Assembly: GCA_009829735.1 (NCBI GenBank)
Contig: CM020618.1
Span: 6,136,882-6,200,881 of the forward strand
Source of the DNA: Pyropia yezoensis
Lineage: Eukaryota; Rhodophyta; Bangiophyceae; Bangiales; Bangiaceae
Length of the DNA: 64,000 bases
Direction of reading: 5' to 3'
Positions 9,463 to 19,121 of the stretch are shown here, piece by piece. Numbering within the stretch: position 1 is the first letter of the stretch; every line of letters begins with the position of its first letter. Made by a program: the position numbers and the translations under genes. The notes under the pieces were generated by a model that saw nothing but the letters and a program-made list of their open reading frames with translations, had not been told where the DNA came from and did no database searches.

Positions 9463-11641
9463 TTACTCCTCAGGTGGACTCCCGGAGGCGGACCGAGACT
9501 CAACTGGAGTCGACAATCCACTCCTCGCGGAAACTGTCCGTCGGGAAGCAGGTATCTGCAGTCTCAGTCGGGCCATGAACTGTCGCTTTCTTGCGAGTGG
9601 GGAGCCGTCACTCAGCGTGCCGCGCGGTGTGAGGGGTGTGCCACGTGGCAAGTTGCGGACTGACAAGTTCGGCACACGACGCGGTATGACCAGTTCGAAT
9701 GGTGCCAGTCCTGTGGACCGATGTGGTTGGCTGTTGTAAGCCATGGTGAGGACGCGCAGAAGTTCGTCCCAGCGCTTGGGATCCTCCGTGACGTAGTGTC
9801 GAAGTTGGGTAGCAATCGTCCGATTGTACCTTTCCACTTGACCATTGGTCTGCGGGTGGTAGGCGGTCGTGCGCACCGTCTCAACACCGAGTACCTTCAT
9901 CACAGCGATGAAGAAGTTCGACATGAACTGAGGGACTTGATCGGATAAGATCTTGTCCGGGGGTCCGTAGCACGCTATCCAGTGTTCGATAACGGCGGAT
10001 GAAACCGAGATGGCAGTGATGGTCTTCAGTGCTATGCACTTGGTGAGCTTGGAAAACCGGTCGGTAATGACCAAGATGAAGCGGTTCCTGCTCTTACTCG
10101 CAGGCAACGGGCCAAGGATGTCAATTGACAACTCGGTCAATGGTTCCGAAGCTGGGAACAGGGTCAGTGGTGTCGTATGTTTGCGCAGCGCCAACCGGTT
10201 TGTGCACAAGTGGTGCAGTTGGTGATAGTGCTGTGGATATCAGATATCATGGACGGCCAGTAGAACTTTCTTCTCATGGTGAAGTACATCTTGTTCATGC
10301 CCGGGTGGGCGGCGGTGGTCGCCATGTGTTGGAGCTTCAAGATGTTTTCTTGTTGCGATTTGGGGATGACCAGTAGGCGGTCGCATGACGCTTCCACGCG
10401 GGTGCCGAACATGCGTGGGACATCCGTGTCCAGTTGAGTCATCGTAATGATGTCATGGTACGCCGTTGCCAAAGCGGCATGAGTTGCGTAATTCTTGAGA
10501 AGCCAGTTGACTCCTTCACCATATGTGGTAAGATCGTAGTGCTTGCCACGAACAATCGTGTTGACCGCGCTAGCGAATGAGCACTTAGCGGCTCCCGCGA
10601 GCCGGAAGGCGATGAGTAGGAATGCCCGACCGTGGGTCAACCCTGTGGCATCGCAAGCTCTGCGGAACGTCGTAAGGAAGGTGAAGACACCCAAGGGGTT
10701 GCCACCATTGAAGGTCTCTTCTCCTTGAAACGCGCCGTCGAGACGCTTGTTCATCTTGCTTGCGTCTCTCACCATAGATGGTGTCTACTTAGTGCTCCGT
10801 AGGAGAAGGAAGTAGGTCCGGTAGTCCAAGAGTGACTGAAAGCGGCTGTCGCCGGGTCAAATGACCATGTTACGGTCGCCCAACACCGTGAGTCCGGAGT
10901 GGGGTGCGGGTCGGCGCCGGTGCCTGGGCACACGTCGACGGTGTGCGTCCGAGCTATCCGTAGTCGGTTCCGTGCTTGACGAGCTCGTGCTTGACGGTGG
11001 GGTGGGGTCCCGGCCACCGTCATCAGTTTCGTCCGAAGGCGGGGAAGACGAGGATGATGACTTGTCGGATGACAGCCCATCATCAGCGGATGATGCGTCT
11101 CCCTCCCGTGCGTCATGACGCTTAGTCGTGGCCTTCGCATTAAGGTCCTCGATCTGGCGCTCAAGCGCGCGGATCCGACGGTTCTTCAACTGAAGAATGC
11201 CAATGGGCAGACTTGCCTGAGAGGCCGCTTGGATCTTCGACCCCAGGTCCATCTTTCCCATCAGCTGTCGGTTCGACGTCGTCCGTTGACCAGACGTCTC
11301 ATTTGAGGGTGGCTTTCTCAGCTCCTCAAGAGTAGTTGCCAGTCTGGTGTTAGACTCCTCGAACGCCTTGTTGGTAACTTCTTGGGCCTCAAGACGGTCG
11401 CGAAGTGCCTCCACCACGCCTTCAAGCTCTCCAACTTGCAGGTAGTGACATCCTCAGAGTCGGGGTTGGGGGGGCTAACTGCAGGAGCCGGAGGGCGGCT
11501 TGTTCCGCTCCCTCCGCCTGGTGGCGTGTAACCCGAAGGCAGGGCGATCCCCTTACCCTTCGAGCGCCGAGCACCGTCAGGAGCTCCCGATGCCATATCG
11601 CAACCCGGCGTAACGTGTGTCGGCGCACCCCGCGTCACCAA
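9463..11641 (-). mobile_element. Broken Ty3/gypsy-type LTR retroelement fossil
   Basis: Parts seen, read on the minus strand: a gag-like region with a basic, Ser/Asp-rich segment (about 11.6-10.8 kb), then an integrase zinc-binding (HHCC-type) domain and an integrase catalytic core (about 10.4-9.6 kb) with the usual 'TDRFSK' and 'TAYHPQTNGQVERYNRT' blocks. The order and the integrase type point to the Ty3/gypsy (Metaviridae-like) group. It is broken, with several breaks and incomplete. No matching long terminal repeats could be found by eye, so ends and age stay open; the amount of decay suggests an old insertion. Confidence 0.8.
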
Positions 11642-11899
11642 CCAAAAGGTCCTCTTGGAACGACGCCCGGCGTCGTCCAGCCTTCACCAATCGGTGTAGT
11701 CGCCCAGCAACACCCGATCGAGAGATCGTCAACGCCCTGCCACAAGGCACCAAGGAACACGTACGAGCGTACGGCAGCACCGCACACGAGCAGCAATCCC
11801 CTGCTGCTCCACCAATGTGGAATAAGTGTTGACCAATAAAAGGATATGGGACCGACCGACGCCCTGAAGGCAAAGAGACAGCTATTACCGTGAAGGTAA

Positions 11900-12797
11900 A
11901 GAAGACATTCCTTTAGCTCTCAGACGTTCGATGGGGAGCAAGCCGGCCGAACGGCGGCGGCGAGCCCCCACGTCGCAGATAAGGGCGAAACAACATGCTG
12001 GTCGAGCGACCGAGCGGACGCCGGACGGCCGATCGCTACGAGCATGGCAATCAACATAGAAGATCCCTCCAAGACAAGGACAGAGAAACAATACAAAACA
12101 AAAGTAGTCTCCCAAAGGGCGAGCCACAAGTGGGCCCGTACCGAGAAGGTTGGGGCCACCAGTCAGAGGGGCTACGAGCCAGACAATACCAGAATTCGGT
12201 ACAAAGGGCGGACATACTACACCCCACCGCTCCGCCGACGACTGTAGCTGACGACCTGTTCAGTACCGACACCGACTGCGGCCCTACCGTTCCGCGCCCT
12301 GTCCTGCCCGCCGCCTTGGGAAGGCGCTTTACCGTGCATGGCCGCACCCTGCTCACCAGCCGTCGGCTGTCCCCCAGGTGGTCCTGGAACCCACGGCACG
12401 CCCGGCAACTGCATTGGGTCCATCCCCAGTGCCGTCGCCGTGGCCGCTGTTGCTGCTCGAGCGGCGATCTGGATCATCTGTACCGTGTCACGCGATGAGC
12501 TAGGACAGACCTCCTCTGCCGCCGCCACCGCTGCCTCGGCGGCCACATCACTCGCGCGGCGCCATTCTGAGAGATCTTGGTTGGGGGGGAGGGGGAAGGG
12601 TTCAACTACAGCAGAAGCGCACAGGCTAGTACAAGCACGTAAAACGACAAGCTCAAAGATGAAAGCAAGAAGGCCAATATTCATTGGGGAAAAGGATGCA
12701 GCCGCAAAAGAAAGAACGAGAACGGCAGGGGAAGATATTGATCAGATGATGACCGGGCAACGTCGGTTCGCCCGCGACACGCCACGTGAAGACAGAA
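11900..12797. other. Gene-poor stretch beside the retroelement fossil
   Basis: A minus-strand frame at 12217-12684 (Ala-rich helix, then a Pro/Gly-rich segment with 'PMQLPGVPWVPGPPGG') has coding-like composition but no recognised domain. It may be a fragment of a repeat-encoded or host protein. Nothing else is supported here. Confidence 0.3.
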
Positions 12798-13122
12798 GCT
12801 CAAAAGAGATACCATGCGTGTAACTGCCGTGAGGGATGGTAAACCGCTGAATGGTGCCAGTGCGGGTGGCGCATGCGGGTGGAGAAGCGCCCGGGAAACG
12901 AGGATGGGAGTGGTGTAGCGCTAGGGTCGACGTCGCTGGGGTCGATGATGCTGGGGTCGTCGACGGGAGGCCCCCGATGGTCCCCCTAATCGTACCGCCT
13001 TGCTTTTGCAGTAATTTAAATACATTAGATTGTGTTGTATGACGGACGATCGTTGGGAGAGGCGATCGACTCTTGTGAGAACGGCTGCATCGATACTCCC
13101 GGTTATAAGGGAGGGTGCCATA
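12798..13122 (-). repeat. Dispersed repeat family, copy 1
   Basis: The reverse complement of this segment matches 27637-27903 over its whole length at roughly four bases in five, apart from one extra block of about 60 bp near its middle. In one frame both copies read 'VDRLSxRSSVIQHNLM', with both silent and replacing changes between them. The copy is preceded (13095-13137) by a hairpin with ACTCCC-type arms. The family is unknown; a transposon fragment is most likely. Confidence 0.7.
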
Positions 13123-13132
13123 CAACTGGGAG
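13095..13132. repeat. Imperfect palindrome at the edge of the dispersed repeat
   Basis: Two arms of about 16 bp, ACTCCC(A/G)GTT(G/A)TA and its complement, face each other across a loop of a few bases. The equivalent place in the second repeat copy (about 27645-27662) keeps only one arm. It may be the terminus of a mobile element. Confidence 0.45.
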
Positions 13133-13259
13133 TCATATAACCTGGTCATGACCTGTACGTGGGCCCAGTCCGTTTCAAGTAGTCCAGACGACCAATTGCG
13201 TGTGGAGAGCTGTGCCACGCAGTCCTCAGCGCAGCACAGCTTATCGCCTGTCAATCTTT

Positions 13260-14125
13260 TCATGCTTTTCTGGACAATTCTCGAGCAAAAACCTGCTTAA
13301 CACCTCGGGCGATTGGTGGTCGCCACATCCCTTTGTATGACCGGAAGCGCACGGAGCAGAAGAGCACTCTCGTGAAGGGAAAAGAAGCGACCGACCATCG
13401 CTACGCTTGGGAACAATACTTATACAAACGCGCTTACAAACCGCGCAATCCCTGGCACTGGTAAAGCGAACACCTACGCGACGACAGCTTTCGAGGGTCT
13501 GCACGGAGAAATCTCTCTGCCTTGCTCGACATCTACGGCGTGAAATCTGACCAATGGAACGCTCCATCCAGCAAACAGCAGCGCCACCGCTGCTGGCATT
13601 GGTTGATAGAACACCGACAGCGGCCGTCGTGTCGGTCATCCTGGGGGAGATTCGTTGACCTCAGCCCTGCCCCTCGATCAGAAAAGCAAAATTCTGCTCG
13701 AGCCGTTCATTTTCGTGCTCGAGCAGGTCAAGAATTTGCACAACGAAGCAAGAGATCTGGCCAAAATCGGGCTTGTATCTTGACAAGGGATAAGCAGTGC
13801 TGCACAGGCTCGCTGTCCTTGTCTGCTACGTTTCCTGCTGCGGCACGGATGGATCCTGCCAGTGAATGGCTGCACGACCGTGCGGTAATTTTATTGCAGT
13901 GCAATCTTTCGGTTTAAAGGAGGACAGCCCTACACCTGACGCCCGTCCAGAGAGAGGTACAGTACGCACAGTGTGCGTTCCAATGAAGTACCCAAGTGTG
14001 CGTTTAAAAGAATCACCCTATTGTGCGTTCAGTACCTTTGTGTGCGGACACAGAAATCACGTGAAGTGCGCGTACAAGGATAGTTCACGAAGTGTATGCA
14101 GAAACCCGCCAGAACTCCCCGGTAA
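13260..14125. other. Unassigned stretch with a repeated short motif
   Basis: No gene is supported. Near 13960-14055 a short motif, (A/T)GTGTGCGTT or a close variant, recurs four or five times at 20-35-bp spacing. It lies downstream (3' side) of the tRNA-Phe gene, which is on the minus strand. Confidence 0.4.
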
Positions 14126-14131
14126 CAAAAA
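14126..14131 (-). terminator. RNA polymerase III terminator of the tRNA-Phe gene
   Basis: Read on the minus strand, a run of six T lies about 25 nt after the end of the tRNA. A run of four or more T is the usual Pol III stop signal. Confidence 0.7.
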
Positions 14132-14155
14132 AGCATAGCCGGAGATTCGATGGAC

Positions 14156-14242
14156 TGCCTTCAGCCAGGATCGAACTGGCGACCTCACGATCTTCAGTCG
14201 TGCGCTCTGTGTTGCTGGAAGGCCCAACTGAGCTATAAAGGC
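14156..14242 (-). tRNA. tRNA-Phe (anticodon GAA) with an extra 14 nt in the D-loop
   Basis: The minus strand folds into a full cloverleaf. The 7-bp acceptor stem pairs GCCTTTA with TGAAGGC, with one G-U pair. The D-stem pairs GCTC with GAGC. The anticodon loop CTGAAGA sits on a 5-bp CACGA/TCGTG stem. The T-arm is GCCAG-TTCGATC-CTGGC, and the discriminator is A. The length is 87 nt instead of the usual 73 because the D-loop has 22 nt instead of 8. Removing 14 nt (plus-strand 14209-14222) restores the standard loop AGTTGGGA. Introns in the D-loop are known from red-algal tRNA genes, where a splicing endonuclease cuts them at bulge-helix-bulge folds. That this segment is such an intron is inferred. 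Confidence 0.88.
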
Positions 14243-15129
14243 AGGTACGACTAACTCACATACAATGTATTCATAATCTAAGTCGATCATTACCACGTAT
14301 CCGCTGGCCGCCACCAGCCGCCGCCAGCGCGTCTGATCAGCGCGGGAGTGGGGCCGCGAGGGCATCGCGCGGGAATCGCCCCCCCCCGCCAGACATAACA
14401 ATAAAAAAGATATGTGCATACAGTCCTTCTCCATTGCTGTGACATCCTTTCTTGGGCACGGTGTCTAGTAACCAATGCAGGTCGACCGACCTCTACGGTG
14501 CGATCAACGCATGTGTCAGCATTCGATCGTTGTCACCGACCAATCAGAGGGCGGAATCAAGTTACATTCCTTGGGCTTACGGTCGCCACAAAGGGTGCCC
14601 AACAATGGAGAAAGACTGTATTGCTGTTTTCCCCATTTTGCCCGACCTGGTCAAAGTCAAGACTAGTGTCTATTCTACCGACCGGATTCCAGAATCCTCT
14701 CCGGATTCTAGAATCTGGTTTTTCGGCTCCTGTTTTTTCGCACTTTCTGCGGTCCGTTGCTCATTCTGACGCCAGAAACGGACCCAGCGCATTTGACTTG
14801 ACCTTGGGGCAACTCCAGTGCATCCCACGCTGAGGAGAACCCGCGCCAAAAAGTTTTCTCTTTTGCGCGCAGCTGCCCCGCCATCACACCCCACAAAGGG
14901 ACGCCAGAGGCTCCTTTGGCGGTCTTTGGAAGCAGCGACGGCATCCAGGTGAAGCTCGGGCTGCGAAGGACGCGCCAGTGATCACCAGGCGTGCTGCGAC
15001 CCCACCCACCGTCACCCACCGCTGTCATCACCGACAGCACTCGTTTCTGTGGCCACATTTTCTTTCCCTCTTCCACACTTGGCTGTTCTGTCCCCTCTCC
15101 TTTTTCGTCAGGTTCCCCCCTTCCCACCC

Positions 15130-17486
15130 ATGGCCGAAGCTCCCCGCCCCCGCCACGAGGCCATTCCCCCTCGCCCTCCCCCGACGCCCTCCCCCCCCCT
15201 CTTCTCTCCTCTTCCGCTGTCGAAAGCTCCGGCTCATGCCGTCCCTACCCCTGCCAACAGCACTAAGGCCAAAGGACAAGACCTGCGCTTGTCGGTTGGT
15301 GTGCAGGTGCACACGGAGGCGATTAACGTGACGAACTTCTCGGAGTGCGCACGACTTTTGGGCTCGCTGGCCAAGACGTCGTTTGTGACCGGAACTGTGC
15401 TCGAGGTGGTCAAGGGAAAAACAAAGAGTTGCCGGAACAAGACGGACTTGCGGGTCAAGTGGAAATGGCTGGACCGAGAGGTGGAAAAGGTTCTGGGCCT
15501 GCGTAGCGTCAAGATTGGAGCAGCTCCTTCCCCCGCCAGCTCCCAGTTGCCGCATCGACTCGAGGCCAACTCCCCGGCTAGTCAACCTTCCAGTCTACTT
15601 GGGGCTGGTGCTCAACTGCTCGACCCGGCAGCGGCACGCAACTTTTCTCCGTCGCTTCCTGGACTTACGCCGGCATCATCGTCGGTGGTCGGCACTACTC
15701 TCTCGTTAGACGGGAGCGCCTTCCCCGCGACCCTACCTACGCACTCCCCCGGTGGCCTGTCATCCGTAGCAACGCCAACCGCCGCAGCGTCCCAGCTCGT
15801 GACGGCCCATGCATTGACCTGGGCACGGCGACCTGTCACTGAGCCTGTCGGTGGACCAGTACCACGTCAAGCTTGGTCGGTGCGCGCCATCACGGGAGAG
15901 CACATTCTCGAGAGGGGCGACTCCATTGGACCAGGTGTGTCGCGGCGGCCTTACGATTACTTTTTGATGATGTTCCCCCCGAATCAGCTCGTACGCATGG
16001 TGCGGCTGACGAGCGCGAAGCTACGATCGCGAGGTATGCAGCCCACGTCGACGAGAGAGCTTCTCAAGTTCATCGGGGTCATCCTGTTGGGAACGCGGTT
16101 CGAGTTTGGCGCCCGCGCGGACCTGTGGGCAACTCAGGCACGCAACAGGTACCTGACTGCGCCCGCTTTCGGCAAGCGCACCGGTCTCTCTCGCAGCCGG
16201 TTTGACGCTTTGTGGTCGTGTGTAACCTTTAGCGCACAGACGGGCACTGCGAGCGACGCCTCGGAGCAGAGCAGGTGGCAGCTGATTGACGACTTTGTAG
16301 CGTCCATCAACCAGCACCGGGCTGCTCACGTCACTCCAAGCGAGTCCATTTGTGTCGACGAATCTATGACGAGATGGTACGGGCAAGGCGGCAAATGGAT
16401 CTCCCGGGGACTGCCGGCGTACGTCGCAATTGATCGCAAGCCGGAGAATGGATGCGAAATCCAAAATGCCGCCTGCGGCCGAAGCGGAATTATGCTGAAA
16501 CGACGGCTGAGTACGAGAAATCGGCTGCCGGGGGCAACGACGCGGACCTGCCGCACGGTACCACGGTCCTCAAGAGGCTCGTGGCTCCTTGGGCGGGCAC
16601 CCAGCGCATTATCTGTGCCGACAGCTACTTTGCGAGCGTTGCCACTGCTCAACAGCTCCTCACAATGGGCTTGCGGTTCGTTGGAGTGGTGAAAACGGCC
16701 ACGCGCGGGTACCCAATGGGCGCCCTATCGGCCATCCCCTTGCAGTCTCGCGGGCAGCACGTTTCCTTCTCGCACGTCAACGCGGACAATGTCACGGACT
16801 TGACGGCGGTGCTGTGGGTGGATCGCGAACGACGGTATTTTATCGCGTCGGCATCAAGCACCCTTCCGGGGGCACCGTGCGAGCGCTTGCGATGGCGCCA
16901 GACGGGCGAGCATGCGGAGCGCGTTTCACTCACCGTGCCTCAACCGCAAGTTTCTGAGCTGTACTACAGTGTGTGCGCAACCATCGACCGCCACAATCGA
17001 TGCAGACAGGACGACCTGCAACTGGAGCGGAAGCACATCACGCACGACTGGTCGATGCGAGTGAACCTCACCCTGCTGGCAATCTGTATTGTGGACGCGT
17101 GGATGCTCTATACGGGTGCGCGCGGGGCGGCAGCGGAGCTGACGCAAGCTGAGTTCTACGAGGACCTAGCCGCGCAACTCATTGAGAACACGTTTGACAG
17201 CTCAGGCTATCGCAGCCGGGCGGCACCGGCCGATGTGCCGCGGGAGGACGTGGCTGGACCTGCGCGGTATGGCGTTGGTGTGCACCTGGTCCCGACTCTC
17301 AAGCGCAAGGGAGGGGACGCGAGGCTGGCTCAACGCGACTGCCGGGTTTGCAACGAGAACCGCTCAACTTCTGTGTGCTCGCGATGCCGGGAGACCGGCG
17401 AGGGCGAAGTATTTTGCTGCTGGCCACAGTCGGGCCGCGACTGCTTCCAGAAGCACATGCGAATTGTGCATGACTTGGATGTGTAA
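15130..17486 (+). pseudogene. piggyBac-like transposase with one frameshift
   Basis: It would cut and paste the element by a DDE(D)-type reaction. Start at the Met at 15130. After a Pro-rich leader comes a compact unknown domain of about 80 residues ('VTNFSECARLLGSLAKTSF' to 'GLRSVKIG'). The transposase core follows, with 'CVDESMTRWYGQGGKW', 'ICADSYFASVATAQQL' and 'IVDAWMLYTGA' in the positions of the acidic residues. A C-terminal Cys/His cluster begins at CRVCNENRSTSVCSRC and ends in HMRIVHDLDV. The frame changes once, near 16490-16500, just after 'QNAACGRSGIM', so the copy is either newly dead or carries a sequencing error. All other parts are intact and the terminal repeats are still recognisable, so the insertion looks young. 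Confidence 0.8.
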
Positions 17487-18164
17487 GTGTGATTGAAGAG
17501 AAATGTACTGGATTAACGGGGAAATATTTGAGGAGAAGTTTGCTGGCCGTGGAACGTCCGCCAGCTGCAGCCGAGGTGACCACCACCGCGGGCACCACCC
17601 CCACCACCGGGGCCACTCTCACGTGGTGGGGTGGCGCGCGACCCGGCAGTCGATGTCCAGGGACGGGGGGGGAGGCGCCCCCCCCACCGCCGTTGCCCAC
17701 AAACGCGTTTAAACGAGCCGTCAGATGGGAGCAACGGCAAGCAACAGGACGCAAGCCGCTGCAAAAGCGCATGGGGGGAGAAGGACACGGCCACCGGCCG
17801 CCCATGGCCGCCGCCGCCGCGGACGCCGCCTGCTGCTGCCGCTCGCCGCTGCCGCTGCCGGCGGCCGATGCCGTCGCCGCCGCCGCGGCCGCTGCCGCTG
17901 CCGCTGCCGCTGCCGCTGCCACCCGCCGCCCGCCGCCCGCAGCCTGCCGCCAACCGCCCGCACCCGGTGCCGCCCTCCACGGTCGCGATCGTGCCACGCG
18001 CGGACGCGATGCCACGTCCGTGCGTCGCGCCGTGGACCCAGAGTGCCGGGAGGAGGGAAAGAAAGGGCTGCCCGGCCGCCGCGGAGGCGCCCCGTGGACT
18101 CCGCGCTGAGTGCCCAACCGCGGCCGGCACCATCTGCGCCCAGCAAGGACGGCCGGGGGCCGAC

Positions 18165-18310
18165 ACACGAGACAGAGGGGGCATCCGTGGCGGGGAGGGG
18201 GTGTCCGCGGCGATGAGGCTCCGTCTGAGGTGGGGGGGAGGCGTCCGAGGCGGGGCAGTGGCACCCGCAGCGGGGCGGTGGCGTCCGAAAACGGGCGGGG
18301 ACGGCGTCCG
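18165..18310. repeat. Degenerate tandem repeat in the 3' part of the transposon
   Basis: A unit of about 20-30 bp around GGCGTCCGAGGCGGGG recurs at least six times with variation between the transposase stop and the right terminal repeat. Confidence 0.5.
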
Positions 18311-18669
18311 AGTGGGGGGGGCCTGGCGCCACTGGCGGCGGAGGGTGTCGTCCGTGTGCGCGCTCGCGGCGTGAGTTTTTTTTTTTTTTCTGGCCGTGGG
18401 GTGCCTCACACTGGTCAGAATCGACGTTTCTCCTGAGGATTCCAGAATCCTCAGGGCCGGATTCTGGAATCCTCTCTAGCGGTAGAATAGACACTAGGTC
18501 CGGGTCAACTGCCCATTGGTCGATGGGGTGTTTCCGGCTGAATGGATGGCTGTGAGGTTGTTTCCCAGTCTTGATCTTGATCTTGACTTCGACCGCATCG
18601 AACAAAATTGGGAAAGCAGCAATATATACATACATAGAGTCATGCAAGACGAGCGAGACAGAGCTCGTC

Positions 18670-19121
18670 GAAAAACGAGGGGCCGCCGCCCCGTCGGCTG
18701 CCACCGCCACACACGTGCGGTACAGCACTCCCAGGCGGGCGTCGGCGAGGGCGCCCCCCGGTCGGAGGGAGGCGGCCAGCCAGGCGGTGGTGCGGTCAAC
18801 CATGGCCGGGATGGAGCGGCCGACCGTGTCCTTGCCTGTCGGCAGCGGGGTGCGGTGGGCCCAGCCACCGCAGGCGAAGCGGTGAAAGTCGATGCACGGC
18901 TGCACCGTCCGGTCCATGGCGCCCAAGACCGCGTAGGCCACCGCGGCGGGCGCGACGGGCTCCTGCTGTGCGGCGACGGCGGGGGTGGAGGGGGAGGCCA
19001 GGGCAGCGACGGCGGCGAGGAAGCGGCGGCGGCAAGCACGCCGGCCAGCGCTGCTGCCCACGGCAGCCGGGGGCTCATGATGATGCCGGTGGGGGCGGCC
19101 GGCGGCCGCCTCGTCGGTCAA
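18670..19121 (-). pseudogene. N-terminal stub of an M13 (neprilysin-type) metallopeptidase, cut by the transposon
   Basis: The frame starts at the Met at 19121 and has a hydrophobic segment (residues about 32-50) that could be a signal peptide or anchor. It then carries the M13 N-terminal signature 'QPCIDFHRFACGGWAHRTPL' followed by 'LYRTCVAVAADG'. Both are hallmarks of the peptidase M13 N-terminal domain. Homology stops at about 18680, some 55 bp before the right end of the piggyBac-like element (18624). The zinc site HExxH and the rest of the enzyme are not present downstream up to 14.2 kb. The gene is therefore truncated and surely inactive. A second frame from a Met at 19078 also encodes a signal-peptide-like start, so the leader itself may be frameshifted. 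Confidence 0.65.

Larger units (their letters stand above)
14619..18624 (+). mobile_element. piggyBac-like DNA transposon, about 4.0 kb
   Basis: The outermost 22 bp at 14619-14640 match the inverse of 18603-18624 at 20 positions (start TATTGCTG, end ATTTTG). Inside them, an exact 18-bp inverted match lies at 14663-14680 and 18480-18497. Further in, each end carries two palindromic GGATTC(C/T)AGAATCC boxes (14683-14720 and about 18434-18473). The right terminal region has about 85 bp more than the left. Between the ends lie the transposase frame (15130-17486) and about 0.9 kb of GC-rich, repeat-bearing DNA. The TTAA target duplication usual for piggyBac is not visible at either end, so the exact borders may differ by some bases. 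Confidence 0.75.

Noticed and set aside
8500-12000. Long terminal repeats around the Ty3/gypsy-type fossil
   Set aside because: No convincing pair of direct repeats was found by eye on the two sides.
12217-12684. 155-codon minus frame as a gene
   Set aside because: Coding-like composition but no start context, domain, or second copy; left as unassigned.
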